From Ruegeria sp. A3M17 (GTDB lineage: Bacteria; Pseudomonadota; Alphaproteobacteria; Rhodobacterales; Rhodobacteraceae), in assembly GCF_003318255.1 (NCBI RefSeq), contig NZ_QOCF01000020.1:1-64000 (forward strand): DNA of 64,000 bases, read 5' to 3'. Position 1 is the first letter of the stretch; each line of letters starts with the position of its first letter. This document shows, piece by piece, positions 44,351-52,681 of this stretch. The position numbers were made by a program, and so were the translations under genes. Below the pieces are notes generated by a model. The model was not told the DNA's origin. It worked only from the letters and a program-made list of their open reading frames with translations, and made no database searches.

Positions 44351-45251
44351 GCTCTGCAATCGCCACCGCTACGCTGTCTGAACCACCAGGGTTATAGCGC
44401 ACATCGACAACAATTCCCTTGGCATCCTGAAGGTCCATTACAACGTGCTTGAACGCCCTGGATGCGGCTTCGTGTGACGATTGCCCAAGAGACCTCTGTA
44501 CTTCCAATTCCTTGATCGCAACGTATCCAATGCCATCGGAGCGCAAACCGTAGCGAATTGAGATACCGTTCAGGTTTTGAATAGGGTTTTCTGTCTGGTT
44601 TAAAGCAGTCTGCCAGAGGAGCTTGCGGGTCAACGGCGGGTTGGCTCTCAGCCAGCTCGGATCTTCCTCTGGCGAAAAATACCCCTGATCCCCCATCGAT
44701 AACTGAACGTGCCCATCATCGAGGCCAAGCGTCGCCTGCTTGAGCAGAAAAGAAAGTTCAATATCGCTGAGGTCATCAGATGGGGGTGCCAGTTGCCTAC
44801 GTGCGTTCCAATCAATGTTGTAAAGACCAAAGAATGGATAATGCTCGGCCATTGCAGACCAAAAGACGTCAAATGTATGGATTGCTCCACGTTCCGTATG
44901 ACCAGGATCGGCACATTCAGAGGGAAATTCGGAACGAGCGTGTCGGATTGGCTCTACGACGCCATCAACGCAAAGTTCCAGAATGTCATCTCGGTGCTTA
45001 ATTGAGGCGCCTGCCATAAGTTTCACCAGACCCAAATGCGCCGGAAAGGCATACTCTCGAAAGCAACTAACAGTTGTTGTTCTATACTACTCGGCGCGCA
45101 GTCTCGAAATGCGCATGAATTGACCGTAGTCAGGAGCAACCCAGGTTCCCAACATTTCCTTGGAAGGCATATCGATAAACCAGGACGCTGCAACAGAAAT
45201 AGTCCCTGCAACCAACAGTGAAGCAAGTATGCGAGACATGAGCTTTTTCAT
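44345..45251 (-). pseudogene. S41 (tricorn/CtpA-like) peptidase, nonsense-interrupted and 3'-truncated
   Basis: From an ATG at 45251 the frame encodes a signal (MSRILASLLVAGTISVAASW), then meets an in-frame TAG at 45089-45087, after 54 codons. The same frame then continues without a break through FWSAMAEHYPFFGLYNIDW and IGYVAIKEL to GIVVDVRYNPGGSDSVAVAIAEHF, the S41 core. It stops being recognisable at about 44345, where it meets the truncated acetyltransferase, so the catalytic Ser/Lys region at the C-terminus is lost. Both defects make it non-functional. Confidence 0.75.
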
Positions 45252-45331
45252 CAATTGACAGGCTTAATGGTTTTCATGCCGACCCGGTGAATTTGGTGGG
45301 GTCAATATTCAATTTCAGCGCCACAAACGCG

Positions 45332-45562
45332 CTATCGATTGCGTGGATGCTGCTTGGCGGTTCGCTCGTTTCCCCTCCGGTAGTTTCCTGTCAAGCGAGC
45401 CATTTCCTGTTGCTGGCCCTCGAAGTTCAGGTTGCTCATGTCCTCAAGAAACCACTCAGCCTTTTCTTTCCGGAGCGTCGCCGCCCGCTTGCCATTATGA
45501 GTGATGGAGACGTCGCCGTTCTTGGATTGTTTGAACGAAAATCCGAGGTCTGCTGAATTCAT
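45332..45562 (-). CDS. Small conserved-looking hypothetical protein
   Basis: The 76-residue protein from the ATG at 45562 reads FSFKQSKNGDVSITHNGKRAATLRKEKAEWFLEDM, a short strand-rich domain with a helix, then QQQEMARLTGNYRRGNER. The last motif is one I have seen in small uncharacterised proteobacterial proteins. The frame is open upstream, but that part overlaps the DUF1992 gene. It lies 100 bp downstream of DUF1992 on the same strand and may share its MarR-controlled promoter. Confidence 0.6.
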   Translation of the reverse strand: MNSADLGFSFKQSKNGDVSITHNGKRAATLRKEKAEWFLEDMSNLNFEGQQQEMARLTGNYRRGNERTAKQHPRNR

Positions 45563-45662
45563 CTGGGTATTACCTGGTCTGCATTCTATCTCTGGGGTCA
45601 TATGAGCTTTATATGACAGTCCCATGTTATTTTGGGTCCAATACGATCTAGGTTCCCGCCGG

Positions 45663-45983
45663 TTACGTCGTTTTGTAGAATTTTTGACGGGCTTCTTGTT
45701 CGATTGAGAGGCGCATCTGCAAGTCTGCCAATTTACGCATTTCTTTTTTCCTTGCAGTAAGATCCGTGGTTTCTTGATATACTTTCCGTTGCTCCTCCAC
45801 TGCTTTCTTAAAAACGATTTCGTTTGGCAATACACCCGCTTCCGCCATGATCCCGAAACCAGCTGAAACGATGTTTCCGGCGTCGCGCTGTGGCAAAGGC
45901 TTCCCCTCACCCTTCAGGGTTTCCAACTGCCCTCCGGCTTGTGCTTTGTGGATCTGGTTCTCGATCAGTGTTCGCCACTTCAT
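45663..45983 (-). CDS. DUF1992 (DnaJ-related) family protein
   Basis: The 106-residue protein is predicted to be helical. LIENQIHKAQAGGQLETLKGEGKPLPQRD is the hallmark of DUF1992, a domain also found in DnaJ-homologue subfamily C member 28. The upstream region has a perfect 15-bp palindrome identical to that before the MarR gene, so it is probably de-repressed with it. No enzymatic role is known. Confidence 0.85.
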   Translation of the reverse strand: MKWRTLIENQIHKAQAGGQLETLKGEGKPLPQRDAGNIVSAGFGIMAEAGVLPNEIVFKKAVEEQRKVYQETTDLTARKKEMRKLADLQMRLSIEQEARQKFYKTT

Positions 45984-46039
45984 GGAGCTTCCTCCAAAGA
46001 ATGTCTTATACTCGGTATATATGGATGGAATTGCTATAT

Positions 46040-46054
46040 GTCAACTGAGTTGAC
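46040..46054. promoter_or_regulatory. Second copy of the MarR-type operator, before DUF1992
   Basis: GTCAACTGAGTTGAC is a perfect palindrome centred 64 bp upstream of the DUF1992 start codon and identical to the core of the site at 43914-43932. Confidence 0.78.
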
Positions 46055-46106
46055 GAATTGTATATCAAACTTCCCCGCTTCAAGAATGGGTATTTCCGTA
46101 ATTGCT

Positions 46107-46143
46107 AGGTGAGCGCGTCCAAACCGGTGCGCTCACTTTGCTT
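46107..46143. terminator. Terminator-like hairpin downstream of the Old Yellow Enzyme gene
   Basis: GTGAGCGC (46109-46116) pairs perfectly with GCGCTCAC (46129-46136) over a 12-base loop, followed by TTTGCTT rightwards. It lies between the DUF1992 operator and the 3' end of the flavoprotein gene. Confidence 0.5.
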
Positions 46144-46179
46144 GGTATTGCCTGGCACTACGGGGTTAAGAGCGATGTA

Positions 46180-47286
46180 TCACTCTGCGGCAACCGCTTC
46201 CTCTGCCAGTGCCGGATAATCGGTGTACCCTTTTTCATTACCGCCGTAGAGAGTGGTTGGATCGAGCTCATTCAGAGCGGCGTCTTTCTCCAGCCGGTTG
46301 ACAAGATCCGGGTTGGAAATAAATGGCCGGCCGAAAGCCACCAGATCGACGGCTCCGGTTTCGACCGCTTCAATCGCCATTTCGCGGTCATAAGCGTTGT
46401 TGCCCATTTTCGCGCCATCAAACAGATCATAGAGCATCTTCAGATCGCCACCTTCCGGAACATCGCGAGGGCCACCGGTCTGTCCTTCAACGAGATGGAG
46501 ATAGGCCAGCCCATAGCCATTCAGCAATTTGACCGCATGAGAGAATGTCGACTGTGGGTCGCTGTCGGAGATGTTGTTGGCGCCTGAGAACGGGCTGAGG
46601 CGGACACCAACACGGTCGGCGCCCCACACGTCGACAACTGCGTCCATGACCTCCCTCAGGAACCGCACTCTGTTCTCGACAGGACCGCCGTATGCGTCTT
46701 CACGCTTGTTGGACTCGTCCCGCAGGAACTGATCGATAAGATATCCATTGGCTGCATGGACCTCGACACCGTCGAAACCGGCTTTCCGGGCGTTTTCCGC
46801 GGCCCGCCGGTAGTCGGCGACAATGTCTGCAATTTCTTCGATACCCAGAGCCCGCGGTTCCGATGTTTCGACAAACTGTTCGCCATCAAAGGTCATGGCC
46901 TTGGCGCCAATTGCGGATGGTGCAACTGGGGCACCTCCGTCCTGCTGCAAGCTGTCATGCGAAATCCGACCCACATGCCAAAGCTGGATTACGATCTTCC
47001 CGTCCTTGGCATGGACGGCCTCAGTCACTTTTTTCCAGCCGTCGATCTGCGCTTCGGAATAAATGCCGGGCGTCCAGGCATAGCCTTTGCCTTGAGGCGA
47101 GATTTGCGATGCTTCCGTGATGATTAGACCAGCACCTGCCCGCTGCGCGTAGTACTTGGCCTGCAATTCATGGACACTGTCATCCTCGGCTCTTGCCCGG
47201 TTGCGGGTCAGTGGCGCCATGACAATGCGGTTTTTCAGCTCGATTGCACCAACTTTGATGCCGGAGAACAGTTTTTCATCAGCCAT
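46180..47286 (-). CDS. Old Yellow Enzyme-family alkene reductase (NemA-like)
   Basis: This 368-residue FMN-dependent TIM-barrel enzyme has RIVMAPLTRNRA near residue 20, IVIQLWHVGRISH near 98, VEVHAANGYLIDQFLRDESNKR near 177 (substrate-binding His and Asn plus the proton-donor-like Tyr) and VAFGRPFISNPDLV near the C-terminus. It should reduce activated alkenes such as enones, and in relatives also nitro compounds. AAGGAAG precedes the ATG. A TetR gene lies just upstream, and a TetR-type operator sits in the gap. Confidence 0.94.
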   Translation of the reverse strand: MADEKLFSGIKVGAIELKNRIVMAPLTRNRARAEDDSVHELQAKYYAQRAGAGLIITEASQISPQGKGYAWTPGIYSEAQIDGWKKVTEAVHAKDGKIVIQLWHVGRISHDSLQQDGGAPVAPSAIGAKAMTFDGEQFVETSEPRALGIEEIADIVADYRRAAENARKAGFDGVEVHAANGYLIDQFLRDESNKREDAYGGPVENRVRFLREVMDAVVDVWGADRVGVRLSPFSGANNISDSDPQSTFSHAVKLLNGYGLAYLHLVEGQTGGPRDVPEGGDLKMLYDLFDGAKMGNNAYDREMAIEAVETGAVDLVAFGRPFISNPDLVNRLEKDAALNELDPTTLYGGNEKGYTDYPALAEEAVAAE

Positions 47287-47323
47287 TGCTGCTTCCTTCT
47301 TTGGTAAACTTCGTTCAGATATT

Positions 47324-47343
47324 ATTGGACCAATTAGTCCAAT
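47324..47343. promoter_or_regulatory. TetR-type operator before the Old Yellow Enzyme gene
   Basis: ATTGGACCAATTAGTCCAAT is an inverted repeat with one mismatched pair, centred 47 bp before the reductase start codon. Related sequences TTGGAATGGTTGGTCCAG (48015-48032) and TTGGAATGGTCAGTCCGT (48060-48077) lie before the TetR gene, at 10 and 55 bp from its start. Confidence 0.65.
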
Positions 47344-47408
47344 ATTAGGGTCGCTGTCTCTTGTTTGAGTTTGTGTTAGGTTTCATTTCTTTATGGTGGC
47401 GGGAGGCA

Positions 47409-48005
47409 TTATGGCGAAATCACCAAACGGGCTTGTTTCAGGGTTTGCGATATCTGCTCAGCGGGAACGCCCGCCTTGCGCAAGGCTAGCGTGCCAATTG
47501 CAAGGGAGGCATAGGCGCGCGCCTTGTCGAGGGCCTGTCCCGGATCTGAAGGCTCAAGCGCTCCCGCAATAATTTCGTCAATACTATCCAAATGGTGTCG
47601 CCCGAGATCCGCCACTTCATCATCATGCGGGGCAAGCTCCGTAAGGCAGTTGATCAGCATGCAGCCGTCACGACCTCCTTGCGGGTTCGCCAAAGCTTCC
47701 ATTATCGCACCAACGGGGTCATCTCTGCCCGCGTCCGCGACGTCACGCAGAGTTTTCAAACCACGCCTTGAATAGTGGCTGAGGGCTTTGTGAAACAAAG
47801 CCTGCTTGTTGCCGAATGCTCCATAGAAGCTGGAACGGCTCAAACCCATGGCCTTGGTCAGATCGTCCACGGACGCGCTCTCGTAGCCCTTGTGCCAAAA
47901 TACGCACAACGCTTTTTCCAAAGCCTCAGCTTCGTCAAAGGCACGAGGTCTACCTGGACCTGCGGATGATTTGATGTCGCCAACTGGGCGAGTTTCTTTG
48001 CTCAT
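47409..48005 (-). CDS. TetR-family regulator of the Old Yellow Enzyme gene (probable)
   Basis: The 198-residue protein starts at 48005. It has a TetR helix-turn-helix (ALCVFWHKGYESASVDDLTKAMGLSRSSFYGAFGNK) and a C-terminal ligand domain containing GGRDGCMLINCLTELAPHD, typical of the NemR-like/AcuR-like group, in which cysteines can sense electrophiles. It is upstream of the alkene reductase on the same strand with an operator between, the normal layout for an electrophile-response pair. Confidence 0.88.
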   Translation of the reverse strand: MSKETRPVGDIKSSAGPGRPRAFDEAEALEKALCVFWHKGYESASVDDLTKAMGLSRSSFYGAFGNKQALFHKALSHYSRRGLKTLRDVADAGRDDPVGAIMEALANPQGGRDGCMLINCLTELAPHDDEVADLGRHHLDSIDEIIAGALEPSDPGQALDKARAYASLAIGTLALRKAGVPAEQISQTLKQARLVISP

Positions 48006-48077
48006 GCGCATAATTTGGAATGGTTGGTCCAGAAATTCAAGGTGGCGGTAGGGAAGTTTTTGGAATGGTCAGTCCGT

Positions 48078-48579
48078 ATTGTGATCAGAGAAAGGAATTT
48101 AGGTCGGTAGAAATGCAAAACCTCCCCGTCGCGCTTGGTGTCACGCCAATCTTAGGATCGGGACCTTTTGTCTTTTTACGGGAGTGTCAGAAGAAGAGGA
48201 TCGTGATCGTAGAAAAGAGAGCCTACCCACGCTCGGTACTAGTTTCCAACACTGGACAGAGTGACTGGCGGCTTTGTCCAATGCGTTGATGTTGATCACT
48301 CACAAACCAGAGATCGGTTCGGTAGATCCATGGCCAATGCCCTCAGCTTGTGAGGATTACTACCCCAATGGTTAACAAAGCCACGAAATCAGAACTGGTT
48401 TTACGAGCATAAGAACGGCGGGCATCGTAAGCAAACCAACAATAATTTCAGCGCTCTAGATTATAAAAGCGAGGTTAGCTGGAGTTTAATTTGCCCAATG
48501 TGAACTGCTTAACTTTGGCTAGAATGATTTTTTGGCAATATCGTTTCATGAGTTGTTAGTGAGTTCAGTGAGTAAGTAG
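48078..48579. other. Gene-free gap
   Basis: About 500 bp with no gene I can defend. A plus-strand frame (48112-48289, starting MQNLPVALG) has GGAATTTAGGTCGG upstream but no recognisable domain. The rest is AT-rich with no repeats noticed. Confidence 0.4.
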
Positions 48580-48999
48580 ATGTATTTGCATAAGTTCGAG
48601 GGACATTGTTGCGCAGTCAATGACATCCGGATGGATGATTTTGCGCGTGAGTATCGGTTGCTGGACGATGCCGGCGTGCACGCACAATGGCAGAAGGGCT
48701 TCTGGCAGATCACGCGGATAGCCGACATCTGGACAAGAACCGGGAAGGTACTTTGTTTGCCTTACAAAGGGGCCAACGCCTATCCATCTTTCCAGTTTGA
48801 TGAGGATGGAACCCCCCTTCCTTTGATGGAAAAAGTGTTGAAAGCCCTGCCACGTGAAATGACGCCGTGGCAATGCGCATTCTGGTTAACCTCACCCAAA
48901 TCAGAACTCCGAGGGGAAAGTCCGGCAAATCGCATTCAGACCGGCGATGACTGCATAATCGACATCGCAGGCGAAGCTGGTGGTCTGATGGCAGCTTAG
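48580..48999 (+). CDS. Possible antitoxin-like protein with an Xre/MbcA/ParS-type C-terminus
   Basis: In this 139-residue ORF the second half, YPSFQFDEDGTPLPLMEKVLKALP, then MTPWQCAFWLTSPKSEL, resembles the toxin-binding domain of Xre/MbcA/ParS antitoxins, which typically has a FQF-x-D-G-P turn and a W-x2-A-x-WL helix. The first half could be a diverged DNA-binding part (TRIADIWTRTGKVLCL). No RES-domain or similar toxin gene is next to it, and the ribosome binding site is weak, so it is either an orphan or a remnant. Confidence 0.45.
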   Translation: MYLHKFEGHCCAVNDIRMDDFAREYRLLDDAGVHAQWQKGFWQITRIADIWTRTGKVLCLPYKGANAYPSFQFDEDGTPLPLMEKVLKALPREMTPWQCAFWLTSPKSELRGESPANRIQTGDDCIIDIAGEAGGLMAA

Positions 49000-49307
49000 T
49001 GTTAGCTTTTGGTCACTCATACGTCGTACAGCATCTGGCAAATTCGTGTCTCCCCTGCTTTTTTTGCCTCCGGCAAGAATAGCGAGATCAGGGCACTCAA
49101 ATGTCCATTCTCTTCTTAGGGTTCAGTGACAATACCAAGCAGTTCAACCATAGATAAGACTGGCTAAGAGCATACTGAAATACGGGTATCCGCTCTGCGT
49201 TTCTAACTAAAGTCTAGAAGATGTGCATTTTTGGCAAAGCGAGCGACCCACAAGCCTTTCTCAGTTTCACCGTAGCAAAACCAAATTTCATTGGAATTGA
49301 TGGTGCG
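49000..49307. other. Gene-free gap
   Basis: No gene seen. It contains CTGCGTTTCTAACTA (49195-49209), which recurs exactly at 54194-54208 next to repeat copy B. Confidence 0.35.
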
Positions 49308-50141
49308 TCAGTTTTCCAGACTTTCAAACCAGTCAAGCGCTTTTGTGCTCCATCCTTTTGGGTAACCGTGCCCTCCATCGTGGAGGATGATTTCGAGACT
49401 ACCGTCTTCGCAGTTCCAACGTTTACGCCACAGACCGTCGGTCATTTCGTGATGTGCAGCATTGGGTGGGCATTTGTTTTCGTGCCGCCACACCGACAGA
49501 CCTTGCCAGATATCTGCTTGCGTGATGGTAACGTCAAACTCTTCGTTGTGTATTGCGCGACCTTCAAGTGGAACAACTTTATCGGCAAACCCGTGAGTAT
49601 GAAGCAAGTGGACCGGATTTAGGCAATCCTCGGTTGCCGGGAGCCAGAAACCACCGGAAGCCGGGGCGTAACCATGGGCTAAATCCGGTGCGAGACAAGC
49701 AACTTCCCAGACCATTGATCCTCCTCTGGAAAACCCCGACAGCAACACCTGGTCCACATTCACGTTTGCATGAAGGGCAGCGTCAGCCAACACCTCACGG
49801 AGAAACCCGACGTCTGAGCGGGGATAGGTGTTCCAACCGTCTCGAACAGACCAGTCGGTGGGTTTGCCATCCAACCATGAGAGTGCGGTCGGCGCGATAA
49901 GTGCGTATCCTCGCATGGTGAATTCTTCAACGAACGCCTTGTTCCCGACTACCTTCGCACCTGTTCCACCATAACCGTGCAGATGCATCGCAGCAGGTCC
50001 GCCCTGCCAATCGACCGGAAGGGCGATATGATATTCTCCGGATTCGATCTTGCACGCGTTTGTTTTGTCACCACAATCGAGTGCGACTGCCTGCCCTGAA
50101 CTCAAGAGCATAACTAAAACGACCGTTAATTTGTTGTGCAT
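49308..50141 (-). CDS. Secreted alpha/beta-hydrolase of the PHB-depolymerase/LpqC type
   Basis: The 277-residue protein starts at 50141 after AAGGGGGAC. It has a Sec signal (LTVVLVMLLSSGQAVA), and the mature part shows MHLHGYGGTG (oxyanion region), the nucleophile elbow SGFSRGGSM near residue 140, a HTHGFADKVVP stretch with the Asp, and HDGGHGYPKG with the catalytic His near the end. This is the extracellular esterase/depolymerase family. It may act on short polyesters or feruloyl-type esters, substrate unknown. The catalytic triad is complete. Confidence 0.85.
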   Translation of the reverse strand: MHNKLTVVLVMLLSSGQAVALDCGDKTNACKIESGEYHIALPVDWQGGPAAMHLHGYGGTGAKVVGNKAFVEEFTMRGYALIAPTALSWLDGKPTDWSVRDGWNTYPRSDVGFLREVLADAALHANVNVDQVLLSGFSRGGSMVWEVACLAPDLAHGYAPASGGFWLPATEDCLNPVHLLHTHGFADKVVPLEGRAIHNEEFDVTITQADIWQGLSVWRHENKCPPNAAHHEMTDGLWRKRWNCEDGSLEIILHDGGHGYPKGWSTKALDWFESLEN

Positions 50142-50199
50142 AGTGTCCCCCTTGGGGATCGATGTTAGCACACTTCAACACTGCATTTCTCAAGAGAGC

Positions 50200-51895
50200 T
50201 TATTCGGGTAGCCCCACTGCGCGAAGCCCATCCAGAATTGCGTCCCAGCATGTGGGATCCTGAAAATGGAACCGGCGCACGCCGCTAATCCGGAAGTCCG
50301 GATCAGACGTCAAAAGGGCATCCCGCGCCCTTGCTCCTAGATCAGGTAGACCGGCCTGACCCGCTGCGCTGGCAAGATACAATTGTCCGACCGGCAGCCC
50401 TGGCGAATTTTGTAGCGCTCGGTTGGCGTTGGCGATGGCATTTTCGAAGTCGCCCATAACCAGATAAGTCTGGGCCAGCGCTTGAGGAACACGGTGATAT
50501 ATCCGGTTTTTGGCCAGAGAAAACGAGCCCTTTTTGATGGAGTTCAGCGCTAACTCTGGTTGGCCCATCAAATTCTGAATCCAGCCCAGTACCATATGTC
50601 CCTGGGCAAACTGCGGACTGATTTCGAACCCTCGTTCAACACACCGCACCGCCGCATCCAAATCGCCGGCAATACCGTAGTGAAAAATTCCCCGGATCAG
50701 GTGCACATAATCGCTTTGGTCATTCAACGAAACCGCCTTGCTCAACCCGGTGTCGGCGGCTTCGATATCCTCCGGGCGTATCGCGCGATAACCCCATACC
50801 AATTCGCCAATCAACGTGTTCGCCTTCATCCCAACAGCCATGAAGTTGCGTGGCTGGACAGTCAGAATCCTGTCCAACAGGCGACCCGCCGCCTCCCATT
50901 CTTCGGGCTGAGATCCCATCATGTAATGCCCCGCAAGGTTCAGCATTGCCTCGGGGTCGTTTGTCTCTGTTTCCGCTGCGCGCTCAGCAATTCGTTGCGG
51001 AATTCCATAGCGGATCGTTGTCGCGATTTCCCCTGACAACAGATCTTCTGCCACGAAAGGGTCGGAAAGATCACCGTTCATCCGCTGGGTCATATAGGTT
51101 GCTGACGTACTCGTTTCGCGCAGCTTCAGGGTGGTACGGACCTGGTTGGCGGACGCCTGAAAAACTGCGGTGGCTATATGATCCGGATCCGCATCGAGTG
51201 CAATCAGATCCAATCCCGTCAGATTGGCAAGCGCCGCCTCTACCGTGTGATTGCAGGCTTCTGCCAGCATCTTGGCATCGTCATTGTTGCCGAGGGCTTC
51301 GAATGCGGCGAGGGCTATCGTTGGTTTCTTAGATGTTACCCCGATGAGCGGTGTGGCGGCAGTGTGAAGGGCTCCACCTTGGTCGGGGGGCCAGACAAAG
51401 GCGCGGATCGGGCGCGAAATGTTTTTCAGCGTCAACTCACCGACATCCGTGAACAACTCGTCCATTACTCCAACGATCTGATCACGGACGGCGGCGGAGA
51501 TGCAGATCCCGCCCGTCGGGGCAGCGCCTTCTAACCGAGCCGCAAGATTCACACCATCGCCATAGATATCGCCATCGTCAACAATCACATCGCCTATGTG
51601 AAGTCCCATCCGGTAACTGATCTGCCGATCTTGAGGAGCGGATTCTTCCTCTGAGCGAACTGCTTCTTGCGCGGCTATCGCGAACCGTACCGCTTCCACT
51701 ACGCTTGAAAACTCGGCCAAAAATCCATCGCCTGTCGACTTGATGATCTTACCCCCCAGCCTGCTCGATGCCGGGGTCGAACACAGACAGGCGCAGTTCT
51801 TTTTGCCGGGCCAGCGTTGCTTCTTCAGCGGCTTCCACAAGCCGCGAAAATCCGACAATGTCGGCAGCCAAGATCGAAGTGAGTTTGCGTTTCAC
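50200..51895 (-). pseudogene. Class III nucleotidyl cyclase with TolB-like and TPR regions, frameshifted at a G6 run
   Basis: The cyclase domain begins at a GTG at 51895 that overlaps the upstream stop (GTGA) and reads ILAADIVGFSRLVE, including the metal-binding Asp. At 51757-51752 a run of six G shifts the frame and the next codon is TAA. Removing one G joins it to GGKIIKSTGDGFLAEF and onwards through YGDGVNLAARLEG, a TolB/FlgO-like region and at least four TPR-like repeats to the end. A product of about 565 residues is thus encoded in two frames. As sequenced, only an N-terminally damaged protein could be made. Slippage, decay or sequencing error are all possible. Confidence 0.75.
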
Positions 51896-52371
51896 CCGTC
51901 AGCTCGCGTGTTCAAGGAGAACCAACCGGTTTTGTCCGGTTCAAGCACAGTGACACCATCCCCTCCGAACGATGTAGGAGTCGTTTTCCATTTCGGCAGA
52001 CCATCAGCCATGTCGAAAACACGCTCGCCATAGAAGATGTGAAAGGTCGGCTCAAAGCTTAGCCCGGATTCGACCAGCGACATCGCGTTAACCGCGACGA
52101 TGTCCTTACCGGGTTTGATATTCACCAATGCATACCCGCATTTACCACAGGAAACACGATGGCTTTCATTATTCTTGTCCGATTGAACCGTCGGTCCTGA
52201 CAACGAGACATTGTCCGCCGACCAAAGACACCAGGCATTGACCGGCGCCGAATGCCATTTTCTGCAAGAGTGGCAATGACAATAAGCCATGACCATCGGC
52301 TTACCAGCGGTAGAAACACTACATGCGCCGCAATAGAAGATCCCTTGGTAGGTTTCAGAATCGCCAGTCAT
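51892..52371 (-). CDS. GFA-domain (glutathione-dependent formaldehyde-activating enzyme-like) protein
   Basis: The 159-residue protein starts at 52371. CGAC near residue 14, YCHCHSCRKWHSAPVNAW near 31 and SCGKCGYALV near 74 supply the zinc cysteines of the GFA fold. The name is historic; activity on formaldehyde is not assured. Its ribosome binding site (AAGG) directly follows a run of nine G. Its stop overlaps the cyclase GTG start, so the two are translationally coupled. Confidence 0.85.
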   Translation of the reverse strand: MTGDSETYQGIFYCGACSVSTAGKPMVMAYCHCHSCRKWHSAPVNAWCLWSADNVSLSGPTVQSDKNNESHRVSCGKCGYALVNIKPGKDIVAVNAMSLVESGLSFEPTFHIFYGERVFDMADGLPKWKTTPTSFGGDGVTVLEPDKTGWFSLNTRADG

Positions 52372-52378
52372 ATTCCTT

Positions 52379-52387
52379 CCCCCCCCC
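52379..52387 (-). repeat. Homopolymer run of nine G in the leader of the GFA gene
   Basis: On the coding strand GGGGGGGGG is followed by AAGGAATATG, so the run touches the ribosome binding site. Runs of this length are prone to slippage and could change translation or promoter spacing. Confidence 0.6.
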
Positions 52388-52681
52388 AAATCGAACACAG
52401 GCGGCAAACGCAAGTTTTCCACCACTCCTGCTTCTCCAATGCACTGCCAGTTATACATCCCAATTGCCGGGTCCCAAAGTGACTTCTTTGTCTTTGACAA
52501 CTGAGCTTTCAAAGGTGTCGGATGTCCTTTAATTTCGCGCTTCCATTCGCGTTGCGGATGTCTGAAGAGGCTACGTAATCGCGAGATCGTGGAGAAATGT
52601 CTTCGAGATATTTAGACCCCGGCTCGACACTCCGGCCTTTCGCCATGCAAGTAGGCTCACAAGACCGAGTTGAACGGAATG
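52388..52681. other. Short gap before the GFA gene
   Basis: About 295 bp. The GFA reading frame remains open upstream to 52512, but no start with a ribosome binding site is seen there. Otherwise nothing recognisable. Confidence 0.35.

Noticed and set aside
48020-48289. 89-codon plus-strand frame downstream of the TetR operator repeats
   Set aside because: It begins inside the TetR promoter region and shows no domain. An internal ATG has a moderate ribosome binding site, but the evidence is too thin.
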